This document shows positions 30,059 through 30,190 of a DNA stretch of 30,190 nt, one piece after another. The notes under the pieces are model-generated. The model was not told where the DNA came from and did not search any database. It saw only the letters and a program-made list of their open reading frames with translations. Each line of letters starts with the position of its first letter. Position 1 is the stretch's first letter. Source of the stretch: a virus; IMG/VR virus record IMGVR_UViG_3300042557_000251, positions 1 through 30,190 of that record, one strand, 5' to 3'. The translations under genes were made by a program, and so were the position numbers.

Positions 30059-30066
30059 CAAATATA
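30059..30066 (-). promoter_or_regulatory. Bacteroidota-type promoter of transcription unit 1
   Basis: Minus strand TATATTTG matches TAnnTTTG, 24 bases before the ATG of the 68-aa gene, with an A-rich leader (ATTTAAAACAAAGCAAA). A GTTAAAA element lies further upstream, like the GTTAAAG elements at the two other promoters. Its last three bases fall in the terminal repeat. Confidence 0.6.
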
Positions 30067-30190
30067 ATATAAATTTGTTACATAAATTAGTTTTAACAAT
30101 TATTTAACTTTTCAAATGTTCCGATGCTATTAAGTACATCTTTTGCATTTTCTTAATTTCACCTATATTACGTGGTAGGTTTATATTCAC
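30064..30190. repeat. terminal direct repeat, right copy
   Basis: Identical to bases 1-127. See the left copy for the interpretation as a circularising assembly overlap. Confidence 0.95.
30104..30190 (-). CDS. partial copy of the 49-aa gene
   Basis: This is the 3' part of the gene at 41-190, repeated at the end of the window because of the terminal overlap. The 5' end is cut by the window edge. It is not a second gene. Confidence 0.65.
   Translation of the reverse strand: MNINLPRNIGEIKKMQKMYLIASEHLKS

Overview
The window is a complete, very AT-rich tailed-phage genome on a circular map. Bases 1-127 recur exactly at 30064-30190, so the unit length is about 30,063 bp. The host is almost certainly a member of the Bacteroidota, most likely a flavobacterium. 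Promoter-like boxes have the Bacteroidota form TAnnTTTG. Genes are preceded by A-rich leaders (AAAACAAATAAT-ATG) instead of Shine-Dalgarno sites. Many proteins belong to families I know from Flavobacteriia phages. With a tape-measure protein, a major-tail-like protein and a tail chaperone, it looks like a small siphovirus. I see no integrase or lysogeny repressor.

Nearly every gene lies on the minus strand and is tightly packed with ATGA/TAATG overlaps, so the window reads from high to low coordinates. There appear to be three long leftward transcription units. Unit 1 starts near 30060 and runs to a terminator at 12549-12582. It holds a small gene, a tail-assembly chaperone with a -1 frameshift, tail completion and tail proteins, tape measure, XkdF-like protease, scaffold-like protein, major capsid protein, major-tail-like protein, portal with a MuF-like C-terminus, a connector, a repeat-bearing fibre, a lysis cassette (two small membrane proteins, a DUF5675 protein and a unimolecular-spanin-like lipoprotein), two HNH genes and NinG. 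Unit 2 starts near 12490 and runs to 5239. It holds ERF annealing protein, an adenine-methylase-like protein, SSB, a RepA/RecA-like ATPase, a DNMT3-like cytosine methylase, a sigma-like factor, an HNH gene and a restriction-endonuclease-like protein. Unit 3 starts near 5180 and runs to about 226. It holds small genes, a RecE/RecB-like exonuclease, a DnaA-domain-IV-like protein, a metallopeptidase-like protein and both terminase subunits.

ERF, the exonuclease, SSB and NinG form a recombination/replication set. The methylases and endonuclease suggest DNA modification or counter-restriction. The portal, capsid, scaffold and protease build the head. Only one convincing gene (13604-13750) runs rightwards.

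Points most worth a second look: (i) a U9 slippery run that joins two overlapping frames of the tail chaperone; (ii) an apparent complete absence of CTAG, GATC and CATG, with a gene resembling the MjaI (CTAG) endonuclease family; (iii) a large terminase subunit with no methionine codon and an apparent TTG start; (iv) duplicated terminator-promoter cassettes; (v) a single rightward gene. Many assignments come from remembered family motifs, since no database search was possible.
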